Below are positions 25,206 to 33,267 of a DNA stretch of 64,000 nt, piece by piece (positions within the stretch are counted from its first letter, which is position 1; every line of letters begins with the position of its first letter). The notes beneath the pieces were generated by a model that did no database searches, was not told the origin of the DNA, and worked only from the letters and a program-made list of their open reading frames with translations. Source of the DNA: Lachnospiraceae bacterium. GTDB lineage: Bacteria > Bacillota > Clostridia > Lachnospirales > Lachnospiraceae. The position numbers and the translations under genes were made by a program. The stretch is taken from contig JAEETA010000014.1 of the NCBI GenBank assembly GCA_016286555.1, forward strand, positions 1-64,000, read 5' to 3'.

Positions 25206-28200
25206 TTACTGAAAGTATGCGACGCCGGATTCAAAGATCTTCAGATCCTGCTCACCGTAAATGTTGATGGCCACGCCGTCGCCGCGACGCTCGGAATGTG
25301 CCATCTTGCCCAGCACACGGCCGTCGGGAGAGGTGATACCCTCCACGGAGCAGTAGGATCCGTTGATGTTAAAGTTCTCATCCATTGTGACATTTCCGTC
25401 AGGATCGCAGTACTGGGTTGCTACCTGGCCCTTGGCAAAGAGCTCTGCCAGAACCTCCTTCGGTGCAACGAAGCGTCCCTCACCGTGGGATGCGGGATTG
25501 CAGTACACATCTCCCAGGGTAGCGCCTGCCAGCCAGGGCGATTTGTCGGAAACCACACGGATGTACGCCATCTTGGAGATATGGCGTCCGATGGTATTGA
25601 AGGTCAGGGTGGGAGAATTCGCATCCTGGCCGGTGATGTGTCCGTTAGGAACCAGGCCCAGCTTGATCAGTGCCTGGAAGCCGTTGCAGATACCCAGTGC
25701 CAGACCGTCTCTCTCGTTCAGGAGCTTTTCAACCGCTTCACGGATCTTCTCATTGCGGAAGGCGGTAGCGAAGAACTTCGCGCTGCCGTCGGGCTCGTCA
25801 CCTGCGGAGAATCCGCCGGGGAACATGATGATCTGTGCCTTCTCGATCTCTGCTTCAAACTCCTCCACGGAGGAACGGATGTCCTCGGGGCTGAGGTTAC
25901 GGAAAATGCGGACGGAAGTCTCTGCTCCCGCTCTCTCAAAGGCTGCTGCGGTATCGTACTCGCAGTTGGAGCCGGGGAATACGGGGATGAAGACTCTGGG
26001 CTTAGCCACTTTATGCTTGCAGACATAGACGCTGCTCTCGTGGTAAGGCTTGCTCTCAACAGGCTCGCAACCCTTCACTGCCTTGGTGGGGAAGACTTTC
26101 TCCAGTCTGCCGGTCCATGCGGCGAGTGCCTCCTCTCCGGAAAGCACTGCGCTGCCGTAGGTGAAGCTGCCGTCATCGGTGACGGTACCCACCTCGGTGA
26201 AAGGAACGCCGGAGGCGGTGAGCTCCCCAATGCGCTCTGCAGGGATCTCTGCCACGATGTTACCCTGACCTCTGCCGAAGAACGCTTCGGGGATCAGTCC
26301 CTCTGCCACCTTCACGCCCAGGCCGTTACCAAAGGCCATCTTGGGCAGTGCCGCTGCCAGGCCCTTGCCGTCCAGCGCATAGGCTGCAGCGATGAGGCCC
26401 TTCTTGTTCAGGTCACGGATCTGCGCATAAAGCTTTTTGATCTGCTCGTAATCGGGCAGTTCCAGGTCATTTCTGGTGATGGTAAAGAGTACCAGCTTAT
26501 CTCCCGCTTTTTTCAGCTCGGGAGTGATCATCTCTGCGCCCTTGCCGATGTTCACGGCGAAGGATACCAGAGTGGGCGGTACATCGATGTCGCCGAAGGT
26601 GCCGGACATGGAATCCTTCCCGCCGATGGAAGGCAGACCGAAGCCCATCTGTGCATCGTAAGCACCCAGCAGTGCTGCGAAGGGCTGGCTCCAGCGGGAG
26701 GGCTCTTCGTTCATTCTGCGGAAGTACTCCTGGAAGGTAAAGCGGATCTTCGATGCATCTCCGCCGGAAGCCACAATGCGGGCCATGGACTCGATCACCG
26801 CATAGATGGCGCCATGGTAAGGGCTCCAACTGGAAAGCTCGGGATCAAAGCCGTAAGCCATCATGGTGACGGTATCGGTCTTGCCCTTCAGAGTGGGCAG
26901 TTTTGCGATCATGCTCTGGGTTTCGGTGAGCTGATATTTTCCGCCGTAAGGCATCACGACGCTGCCTGCGCCGATGGAGGAGTCAAACATCTCCACCAGA
27001 CCCTTCTGGGAGCAGACGTTCAAGTCACTCAGGGTATTTTTCCATGCAGTCTTCAGGTCGCCTGCCTTCACGGCATCCGCCACACCGTTGGAAGCGGAAA
27101 CGGAAGCGAAGTAATCCTTTGCAGGATCGGGCATCTCCACCTCAACCTCGGTCTCCTGATGAGCGCCGTTGGTATCCAGGAAGGAACGCTTGATGTTCAC
27201 GATGTCCTTGCCGCGCCAGTTCAGCACCAGACGGGGCTCCTCGGTGACAACGGCCACGCAGACCGCTTCCAGGTTCTCCTCTGCCGCATACTTCAGAAAT
27301 TCATCCACATCCTTGGGCGCCACCACAACGGCCATACGCTCCTGGGACTCGGAGATGGCAAGCTCGGTGCCGTCCAGACCTGCGTACTTCTTGGGAACCT
27401 TATCCAGGTCCACCTTCAGGCCATCAGCCAGCTCGCCGATGGCAACGGAGACGCCGCCGGCACCAAAGTCGTTACATTTCTTGATGAGGCGGGTCACTTC
27501 ACTGCGACGGAACAGGCGCTGGATCTTACGCTCGGTGGGAGCGTTACCCTTCTGCACCTCTGCACCGCAGGTCTCGATGGAGCTGACGGTGTGTGCCTTG
27601 GAGGATCCGGTTGCGCCGCCGCAGCCGTCTCTTCCGGTGCGTCCGCCCAGGAGGATGATGATATCTCCGGGATCGGAATTCTCACGGATCACGTTTTTCC
27701 GGGGAGCGGCGCCCATAACGGCTCCGATCTCCATTCTCTTAGCCACATAGTCGGGGTGGTAGACTTCCTTCACGTAGCCGGTAGCCAGACCGATCTGGTT
27801 GCCGTAAGAAGAGTAGCCCGCTGCTGCGGTACGAACGATCTTCTTCTGGGGAAGCTTGCCCTTCAGGGTGTCGCCCACGGGAACGGTGGGATCTGCAGCG
27901 CCGGTGACGCGCATTGCCTGATAGACATAGCCTCTGCCGGAAAGGGGATCACGGATGGCGCCGCCCAGACAGGTGGCAGCACCACCGAAGGGCTCGATCT
28001 CCGTGGGATGGTTGTGGGTCTCGTTTTTGAAAAATACAAGCCACTCCTCGGTTTCCTTATGATCACCGTAATCCATCTCTACGGGAACCACGATGGAGCA
28101 GGCATTGATCTCGTCGGAAACCTCCTCGTCCTGCAGGCCCCCGTCCTTGCGGATCTTCTTGGCAGCGATGGTGCCCAGATCCATAAGGCAGGAGAATTTG

Positions 28201-29006
28201 TCGGGACGGTTCGCATAAAGCTCTGCGCGGGTCTTCTGATACTCCGCAAAGCTCTTCTCAAAAGCAGCGCGGTAAACTCCCTCGTCGAAGCGGACGCCTG
28301 TGAGTTCCGTGGAGAAGGTGGTATGACGGCAGTGATCGGACCAGTAGGTATCCAGCACGCGGATCTCGGTCATGGAAGGATCACGCTTCTCGTCGTCATG
28401 GAAGTATTTCTGGATATGAAGGAAGTCCTTGAAGGTCATGGCAAGACCCAGGGAATCGTAAAGTGCCTTCAGCTCAGCCTCGGGCATGGATGCAAAGCCG
28501 TCAAAGATCTTCACATCCGCGGGATCCGCATAGTCCATCTGCAGGGTTGCGGGCTTCTCCATGCCGGTCTCCCGGGAGTCCACGGGGTTGATGCAGTAGG
28601 CCTTGATGCGCTCCATGTCTTCATCGGAAATATCGCCGCAGATCACATAAGTGGTTGCGGTACGAATGGTGGGAGACTCGTTTTCATCCAGGAACTGGAC
28701 GCACTGTACGGCGGAATCCGCTCTCTGATCGAACTGTCCGGGGAGATACTCCACGGAAAATACCTTGCCGTCCGCGGGGACGTCAAATTTCTCCAGATAG
28801 TAATCGTCTACCGGAGGCTCCGAAAATACGCTGGTCACGGCCCTGTCAAACACAGCGTCGGAGATGTTCTCCACATCGTACCGGATCAGGATCCGAACCT
28901 CTTTCGCGTCGATCCCCAGGTAGCTCTTCAGCTCCTCGTGCAGTTCAAGCGCCTTCACTGCGTAAGGCTTCTTTTTCTCCACATAGATGCGTCTTACGTT
29001 CGCCAT
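25206..29006 (-). CDS. purL: Phosphoribosylformylglycinamidine synthase (PurL with fused PurQ glutaminase)
   Basis: The start at 29006 (MANVRRIYVEKK) has GGAAGGAG 7 nt upstream; 20 in-frame codons before it lack support. The ~1266-residue enzyme is of the long type. An N-terminal PurS-like domain and two AIRS-type ATP-binding domains (HNHPTEIEPFGGAATCLGG near 335; GGKDSMSGTF near 800) are followed by a C-terminal glutaminase with PGSNCEYDTA, the nucleophile in LGICNGFQAL and HGEGRF. It converts FGAR to FGAM in step 4 of purine synthesis. Some Clostridia use this fused form instead of separate purQ/purS. It is transcribed towards carA-carB. Confidence 0.96.
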   Translation of the reverse strand: MANVRRIYVEKKKPYAVKALELHEELKSYLGIDAKEVRILIRYDVENISDAVFDRAVTSVFSEPPVDDYYLEKFDVPADGKVFSVEYLPGQFDQRADSAVQCVQFLDENESPTIRTATTYVICGDISDEDMERIKAYCINPVDSRETGMEKPATLQMDYADPADVKIFDGFASMPEAELKALYDSLGLAMTFKDFLHIQKYFHDDEKRDPSMTEIRVLDTYWSDHCRHTTFSTELTGVRFDEGVYRAAFEKSFAEYQKTRAELYANRPDKFSCLMDLGTIAAKKIRKDGGLQDEEVSDEINACSIVVPVEMDYGDHKETEEWLVFFKNETHNHPTEIEPFGGAATCLGGAIRDPLSGRGYVYQAMRVTGAADPTVPVGDTLKGKLPQKKIVRTAAAGYSSYGNQIGLATGYVKEVYHPDYVAKRMEIGAVMGAAPRKNVIRENSDPGDIIILLGGRTGRDGCGGATGSSKAHTVSSIETCGAEVQKGNAPTERKIQRLFRRSEVTRLIKKCNDFGAGGVSVAIGELADGLKVDLDKVPKKYAGLDGTELAISESQERMAVVVAPKDVDEFLKYAAEENLEAVCVAVVTEEPRLVLNWRGKDIVNIKRSFLDTNGAHQETEVEVEMPDPAKDYFASVSASNGVADAVKAGDLKTAWKNTLSDLNVCSQKGLVEMFDSSIGAGSVVMPYGGKYQLTETQSMIAKLPTLKGKTDTVTMMAYGFDPELSSWSPYHGAIYAVIESMARIVASGGDASKIRFTFQEYFRRMNEEPSRWSQPFAALLGAYDAQMGFGLPSIGGKDSMSGTFGDIDVPPTLVSFAVNIGKGAEMITPELKKAGDKLVLFTITRNDLELPDYEQIKKLYAQIRDLNKKGLIAAAYALDGKGLAAALPKMAFGNGLGVKVAEGLIPEAFFGRGQGNIVAEIPAERIGELTASGVPFTEVGTVTDDGSFTYGSAVLSGEEALAAWTGRLEKVFPTKAVKGCEPVESKPYHESSVYVCKHKVAKPRVFIPVFPGSNCEYDTAAAFERAGAETSVRIFRNLSPEDIRSSVEEFEAEIEKAQIIMFPGGFSAGDEPDGSAKFFATAFRNEKIREAVEKLLNERDGLALGICNGFQALIKLGLVPNGHITGQDANSPTLTFNTIGRHISKMAYIRVVSDKSPWLAGATLGDVYCNPASHGEGRFVAPKEVLAELFAKGQVATQYCDPDGNVTMDENFNINGSYCSVEGITSPDGRVLGKMAHSERRGDGVAINIYGEQDLKIFESGVAYFQ

Positions 29007-29111
29007 TACAAGTCTCCTTCCAAAATCGGCTTTTTCGCGCGGATCAGGATACTCTCCAGTCCGCAAAAACTCACATTAAATGATACAACCGAAGGGCCTT
29101 CCTGCGCAAGA

Positions 29112-29150
29112 AAAAAAGCCCCAAAGAAGCGTTCTCCTTTGAAGCTTTTT
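29112..29150 (-). terminator. Terminator after the TetR gene
   Basis: On the minus strand AAAAAAGCTTCAAAG and CTTTGGGGCTTTTTTT pair with a mismatch across a 10-base loop, 28 bases past the TetR stop and before purL. The 105 bases from here to the purL start should hold the purL promoter, but I see no convincing consensus pair. Confidence 0.6.
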
Positions 29151-29177
29151 TCGGCAATCTATGCAATTGGATCAAAC

Positions 29178-29771
29178 TTACTCTTCCTCAAGGATCACTC
29201 CCAGGGTAGAGAAGATGTAATCGATCTGCTTATCTACGGTATCAGCGGTGATTCCAACGGTCTGAGCGCTGATGCGGAGACCCTCCAGCAGGAACATGAT
29301 GTTTCTGGCAGCCTCGGAGCAGTTCTCGCAATAGAACTCCTCGTTCTCAACACCTGCCTCGATCAGCTTCTCGATGATCTTCACGGCAGATTCAAACTGC
29401 TTCTTCAGCACATCGTCCTTGCGGGCGGGCTTGTTCTCGAAATAAAACTCGTAGCTGGCCTGAACCAGAGTGTTCTTCTTGCGAAGAAGCTCCTTCTTCT
29501 GCTCCTGCAGGAACAGCAGCAGGATATCTACGCAGGTAGCATCCTCGGTGATGCGTCCGGAGAAGACATCATCCGTCTCCTCGCTCTCCTGGCGCAGAAC
29601 CTCCAGAAAGATCTGGTTGGTATTCTCAAAATACAGATACAGACCGCCGCGGCTGATGTCACATGCCTCCACGATATCCTTCATGGTGACGCGCTTGTAG
29701 CCCTTCTCAACGAATACCTCTCTTGCCTTGTCTACGATAAACTGCTTTTTCTTAATCGACTTGTCTCCCAC
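29178..29771 (-). CDS. TetR/AcrR-family transcriptional regulator
   Basis: The start codon is GTG at 29771 with TGGGAGG 8 nt upstream. The 197-residue protein has the TetR N-terminal helix-turn-helix (QFIVDKAREVFVEKGYKRVTMKDIVEACDISRGGLYLYF, residues ~10-48) and an all-helical C-terminal ligand domain with an unusual cysteine pair in FYCENCSEA near 147-152. It follows a hypothetical gene by 24 bases and is terminated before purL. No efflux pump or other obvious target lies next to it, so it may control the upstream hypothetical gene or a distant locus. Confidence 0.9.
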   Translation of the reverse strand: MGDKSIKKKQFIVDKAREVFVEKGYKRVTMKDIVEACDISRGGLYLYFENTNQIFLEVLRQESEETDDVFSGRITEDATCVDILLLFLQEQKKELLRKKNTLVQASYEFYFENKPARKDDVLKKQFESAVKIIEKLIEAGVENEEFYCENCSEAARNIMFLLEGLRISAQTVGITADTVDKQIDYIFSTLGVILEEE

Positions 29772-29795
29772 TTTGTTACCTCCCAGCCTCCTTGG

Positions 29796-30260
29796 CTATT
29801 TGCGTTCCGGGTGATCCCAGAAATCCACGATTGACTGAAATTGCTTCAGTGTCAGATAAAAGATCTGCTCCGAAACTCCTTCGCTCCACAGACTGGATCT
29901 GGTCCGTCCCCCCATAACATACTTGGACAAAATACCTCTCAGATCGTCCCAGTTTCTCCAGTCGGCTCTCTCAATGAGGGCCCGTTCCTGCTCGTGATTC
30001 TTCAGTCCCTTACGGGTGTAAACGTAAGGATAATTCCTGTCCAGGATCGGCGACTTCTCTGCCTCCCGGATGAAGCTCATCAGGGTGGAATCGTACACGG
30101 GGAAGGCGACGGATCTGTCACCCAGTCCGTCTCCAGAATAGGTGTTCACCACGGTCTTCTTCGATGCCTCTTCCAGCCAGGGAAGATAGCGAAAAAGCGG
30201 CGCCAGGAGAATTCTGTTTTCTTTCATTTTGGAACGGAGATATTCTTCATTCTGCTCCAT
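29796..30260 (-). CDS. Conserved hypothetical protein (~154 residues)
   Basis: The start at 30260 (MEQNEEYLRSKMKENR) is chosen because GGGAGGG lies a few bases upstream; 17 further in-frame codons have no such signal. The protein is soluble with mixed charge. Visible blocks are LLAPLFRYLPWLEEASKK, GRTRSSLWSEGVSEQIFYLTLKQFQSIVDFW and a central tyrosine-rich PYVYTRKGL. I do not recognise a domain with confidence. It is probably cotranscribed with the TetR gene 24 bases downstream, which may regulate it. Confidence 0.7.
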   Translation of the reverse strand: MEQNEEYLRSKMKENRILLAPLFRYLPWLEEASKKTVVNTYSGDGLGDRSVAFPVYDSTLMSFIREAEKSPILDRNYPYVYTRKGLKNHEQERALIERADWRNWDDLRGILSKYVMGGRTRSSLWSEGVSEQIFYLTLKQFQSIVDFWDHPERK

Positions 30261-30451
30261 AGTACCCTCCCGGACCTCACGAGCCCCGAAAAACGGCGAT
30301 CCGTTTTTCAAAACAGCACGGTTGTCACTTTTTCAAACGCTAAAATCGACAAAAATAAGAACTAAATATGACACGAGCGTAATTATTTTATCATATTTTC
30401 GTAAAATGTACAGTATAAAATAACAGAAATTTTTTAAACGCGTTTCCGGGG

Positions 30452-31261
30452 TCAAAGCTGCGAGGCGCACTCTTCCAAAATGCTGCAGACATCGGTGCAG
30501 AACAGATCGCCGTAAGGCTTCAGGATCTCGTTTCCCGACTCCATGCACACTGCCAGGCCGGAAGCCTGTAACAGACTGATGTCATTTTCTCCGTCGCCGA
30601 AGGCCATGATCTCCTCGGTGCCGATGCCCAGGTCCCGTGCCATGTCCAGCAGGGTTTCCCCTTTGCCCACACCCAGAGGCATGCAGTCGAACCAGCCGTT
30701 TCCGCTGTCCGTCACATTCATGCGTCCCGCATACTTCTCGTGGAGGTAAGCGTTGGCATCCGCAGGGACGGTGGCGGGGAAGTGGGCAGAGATCTTCAGC
30801 AGGCTGCCGGTAAACTCTTCATAGGAAGAAAGGACCTTCGTCCGGTTTCCCACCTCATCCGTCAGGTGATAGAGAAACTGCGGATCCTTGGGAACGATAC
30901 AGCTCTCCTCCTTCTTGCACAGAAGGATCTCGATGCCTTCATATTCCTGCAGGTCCGCCACCATTTCCATGGCCAGGGGGATGTCCAGGTTCTTCTCACA
31001 GATCACCCTGTCCTGCCAGACACCCACGCAGCCGTTCTCTCCAATGTAGCCGATGCGACTCTCCATCCCCGCAAAGATATCCCGCAGGTTGGGGTACTGT
31101 CTGCCGCTGGCCACGATGAAGCGGATGCCGCCGTCAATGAGGCGCAGGATCACTTCTCTGCTGCGCTCCGGCAGGCTCTGCATCCCTCTGGGATAAAAGA
31201 TGGTGCCGTCCAGGTCACTGACCACGGTGGTGATGGTTTTTCCTGCGTATGTAAAGCTCAT
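30452..31261 (-). CDS. Cof-type HAD-IIB phosphatase
   Basis: The 269-residue protein shows the haloacid dehalogenase motifs in order. These are motif I SDLDGT (Asp16 nucleophile, Asp18), motif II VASGRQY near 56, motif III lysine in VGKGETLLD near 200 and motif IV FGDGENDISLL near 223. The C2B cap lies between motifs II and III. Such proteins dephosphorylate sugar phosphates or flavin-type cofactors in the cytoplasm. It is preceded on the same strand by tRNA-Trp, from which a strong terminator separates it. The substrate cannot be read from the sequence. Confidence 0.9.
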   Translation of the reverse strand: MSFTYAGKTITTVVSDLDGTIFYPRGMQSLPERSREVILRLIDGGIRFIVASGRQYPNLRDIFAGMESRIGYIGENGCVGVWQDRVICEKNLDIPLAMEMVADLQEYEGIEILLCKKEESCIVPKDPQFLYHLTDEVGNRTKVLSSYEEFTGSLLKISAHFPATVPADANAYLHEKYAGRMNVTDSGNGWFDCMPLGVGKGETLLDMARDLGIGTEEIMAFGDGENDISLLQASGLAVCMESGNEILKPYGDLFCTDVCSILEECASQL

Positions 31262-31288
31262 AGAAAACTCCTAAAGGATAAAATGAAA

Positions 31289-31315
31289 GATCCCGGACGG
31301 GAATCGTCCGGGATC
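31289..31315 (-). terminator. Terminator downstream of tRNA-Trp
   Basis: GATCCCGGACG and CGTCCGGGATC form a perfect 11-bp stem with a 5-base loop. On the minus strand it is followed by TTTCATTTT. Confidence 0.75.
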
Positions 31316-31317
31316 AG

Positions 31318-31388
31318 CAGGGGAAGAGGGGATCGAACCCCCGTTAACGGTTTTGGAGACCGCCGCACTACCGCTGTACTATTCCCCT
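31318..31388 (-). tRNA. tRNA-Trp (CCA anticodon)
   Basis: The minus strand folds into a cloverleaf with acceptor AGGGGAA/TTCCCCT, discriminator G, anticodon stem GCGGT/ACCGT with loop CTCCAAA, and T loop TTCGATC. The anticodon is CCA. The 3' CCA is not encoded. Confidence 0.95.
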
Positions 31389-31430
31389 TTATCGCGGCGC
31401 CAGTTGCCTCGCGTCGCGTCAACGAATGAG

Positions 31431-31460
31431 ATTATAACATAGCCCCTCACCCCTTGGCAA
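31431..31460 (-). promoter_or_regulatory. tRNA-Trp promoter
   Basis: On the minus strand TTGCCA (31455-31460) and TATAAT (31431-31436) are separated by 18 bases, about 42 bases upstream of the tRNA. A GC-rich dyad (GACGCGACGCGAG) follows the start. Confidence 0.7.
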
Positions 31461-31468
31461 GGGATTTT

Positions 31469-32842
31469 TTAAAAGGCCAGATCCAGGGCTTCCTGCACGT
31501 TGGATACTGCCAGGATCTTAATGCCTTTCACCTTCCTGCACTCCTCGGCGCAGCCTGCAGGTACCACACAGGTGGTAAATCCCAGCCGCTGTGCCTCCGC
31601 AGCTCTGGCTCTCGCCATGGATACGCTCCGGACCTCTCCGGACAGACCCACCTCTCCGAAGGCTACCATACCGGGATCTAAGGGGGCATTCTTAAAGCTG
31701 GACAGCACCGCAAGGACAATGGCCAGATCCAGCGCCGGCTCCCGCAGGGAAATACCGCCGGTCAGATTGACATAGGCGTCGCAATCTCCCAGATGCATGC
31801 CGCAGCGCTTCTCCAGAACGGCCATCAGGAGGTTGACTCTGTTGAAGTCAGTACCGTTTGCCTGTCTGCGGGGAATTCCGAAATTGCTCCGGCACACCAG
31901 ACTCTGGATCTCCAGAAGCAAAGGTCTCGTCCCTTCCATGGAACAGGCCACCACGGAACCGGAAGCCTTCTCAGGTCTCCCCTCCAGCATAAACTCCGAA
32001 GGGTTGGGCACCTGCATCAGGCCTTCCTCCCGCATTTCAAAAACACCGATCTCGTCGGTGGAACCGAAACGATTCTTCACCCCCCGGAGAATCCGGTAGG
32101 ATGCATGTCTGTCGCCCTCAAAATACAGTACCGTATCCACCATGTGCTCCAGCACTCTGGGGCCCGCCACCGTACCTTCCTTGGTCACATGGCCTACGAT
32201 GAACACGGAGATTCCCAGTCCCTTGGCGATCTGCATCAGGACTCCCGTGGACTCCCGGACCTGAGAGACACTGCCGGGGGCTGAGGATACGGAATCATTG
32301 TACATGGTCTGAATGGAGTCGATGACCACCACTTCCGGTTTCGTCTCCCGGATGGAGGTTTCGATGGCGCCCAGATCCGTCTCGCAGAGGATCATCATCC
32401 GCTCATCAAATGTGCCGATGCGGTCCGCCCGCATTTTGATCTGGGTCTTGGACTCCTCGCCGGAGACATAGAGCACGGAATGTCCCGCTGCGGCCAGGTG
32501 ATGACACACCTGCAGGAGCAGTGTGGACTTTCCGATACCGGGATCACCGCCCACCAGGGTCATAGAACCCTGCACGATGCCGCCGCCCAGGACTCTGTCC
32601 AGTTCTTCCATGCCGGTACCGACCCGGTCCTCCTCCCGGACACTGACCTGCGCCAGAATCTCGGGTTTTGACCGGCTGACGGATGCGGACAGTCCCGCAC
32701 CCGCTTTCACGGTGCGTCCGGCGGAGGGCTCCTCCACCATGGTATTCCATTCTTTGCAGCCGGGGCATTGGCCCATCCACTTCGGGGTCTCATACCCGCA
32801 GCTCTGGCAGAAAAAGACCACCCCGGATTTTGCTTTTGCCAT
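31469..32842 (-). CDS. radA: DNA repair protein RadA
   Basis: The 457-residue protein has the RadA/Sms layout. An N-terminal zinc finger (CQSCGYETPKWMGQCPGC, residues 12-29) is followed by a RecA-like ATPase with Walker A GGDPGIGKSTLLLQ near 95, the RadA-specific GVKNRFGSTDEIG near 253, and a C-terminal Lon-like domain. RadA is a helicase that promotes branch migration in recombinational repair. It is three bases after a small hypothetical gene in the GntR-clpC-small protein-radA run. The clpC-radA link is common in Firmicutes. Confidence 0.96.
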   Translation of the reverse strand: MAKAKSGVVFFCQSCGYETPKWMGQCPGCKEWNTMVEEPSAGRTVKAGAGLSASVSRSKPEILAQVSVREEDRVGTGMEELDRVLGGGIVQGSMTLVGGDPGIGKSTLLLQVCHHLAAAGHSVLYVSGEESKTQIKMRADRIGTFDERMMILCETDLGAIETSIRETKPEVVVIDSIQTMYNDSVSSAPGSVSQVRESTGVLMQIAKGLGISVFIVGHVTKEGTVAGPRVLEHMVDTVLYFEGDRHASYRILRGVKNRFGSTDEIGVFEMREEGLMQVPNPSEFMLEGRPEKASGSVVACSMEGTRPLLLEIQSLVCRSNFGIPRRQANGTDFNRVNLLMAVLEKRCGMHLGDCDAYVNLTGGISLREPALDLAIVLAVLSSFKNAPLDPGMVAFGEVGLSGEVRSVSMARARAAEAQRLGFTTCVVPAGCAEECRKVKGIKILAVSNVQEALDLAF

Positions 32843-32845
32843 AGG

Positions 32846-33253
32846 TTACGCCTTCTTTACCTGAACGGAAACCTTCTCGGCCTTTGCCAGCTCCACGCTG
32901 ACAGAGAGCTTTCCGCCCAAACCGGTCTGCACGGCACCTGCATCCTCTCCGTCGACAGTGATGTCATAAAGAGTATCATCCTGCAGTCCCAGAGTGATCT
33001 GTGCATCCTGATCACCGGAAACGGTAAACGACACACCGTCTGCGGTCTCAACGAAATGCTCGACTCTGGTGCCCGGTACGGACTCATAGAGGAAGAGGCC
33101 ATTCTTCTCCAGCTTAGTGATGTCTTTAAAGGTCTTCACCTTCAGAAGATCACCGTCGTGAGGATAGTCCTCGGCCTTCTGCTTCTCGGGAAGCGTGAAA
33201 TCGCCGAATCCCAGCTTTCCGTCTTCCTCAGTCCAAAGTAAATTCGCAGCCAT
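32846..33253 (-). CDS. Hypothetical beta-rich protein between clpC and radA
   Basis: This 135-residue soluble protein (MAANLLWTEEDGKLGFGDFTLPEKQKAED...) lacks a signal peptide, membrane helix or catalytic motif. Residues ~60-135 read as alternating short beta strands (VSFTVSGDQDAQITLGLQ, LYDITVDGEDAGAV, KLSVSVELAKAEKVSVQVKK), which suggests a beta-sandwich. The ATG has a GGAGG site upstream (complement of the cctcc at 33262). It lies in the intercistronic position where one might look for Clp or RadA partners. The stop is three bases from the radA start, so they are cotranscribed. An adaptor or inhibitor role for ClpC is only a guess. Confidence 0.75.
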   Translation of the reverse strand: MAANLLWTEEDGKLGFGDFTLPEKQKAEDYPHDGDLLKVKTFKDITKLEKNGLFLYESVPGTRVEHFVETADGVSFTVSGDQDAQITLGLQDDTLYDITVDGEDAGAVQTGLGGKLSVSVELAKAEKVSVQVKKA

Positions 33254-33267
33254 TTTTTTACCTCCGT

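Noticed and set aside
25296..29834. 1512-codon open frame on the plus strand opposite purL and TetR
   Set aside because: It is the antisense shadow of purL and its neighbours, caused by codon bias. It has no domain, ribosome binding site or promoter, and it conflicts with strong genes on the other strand.
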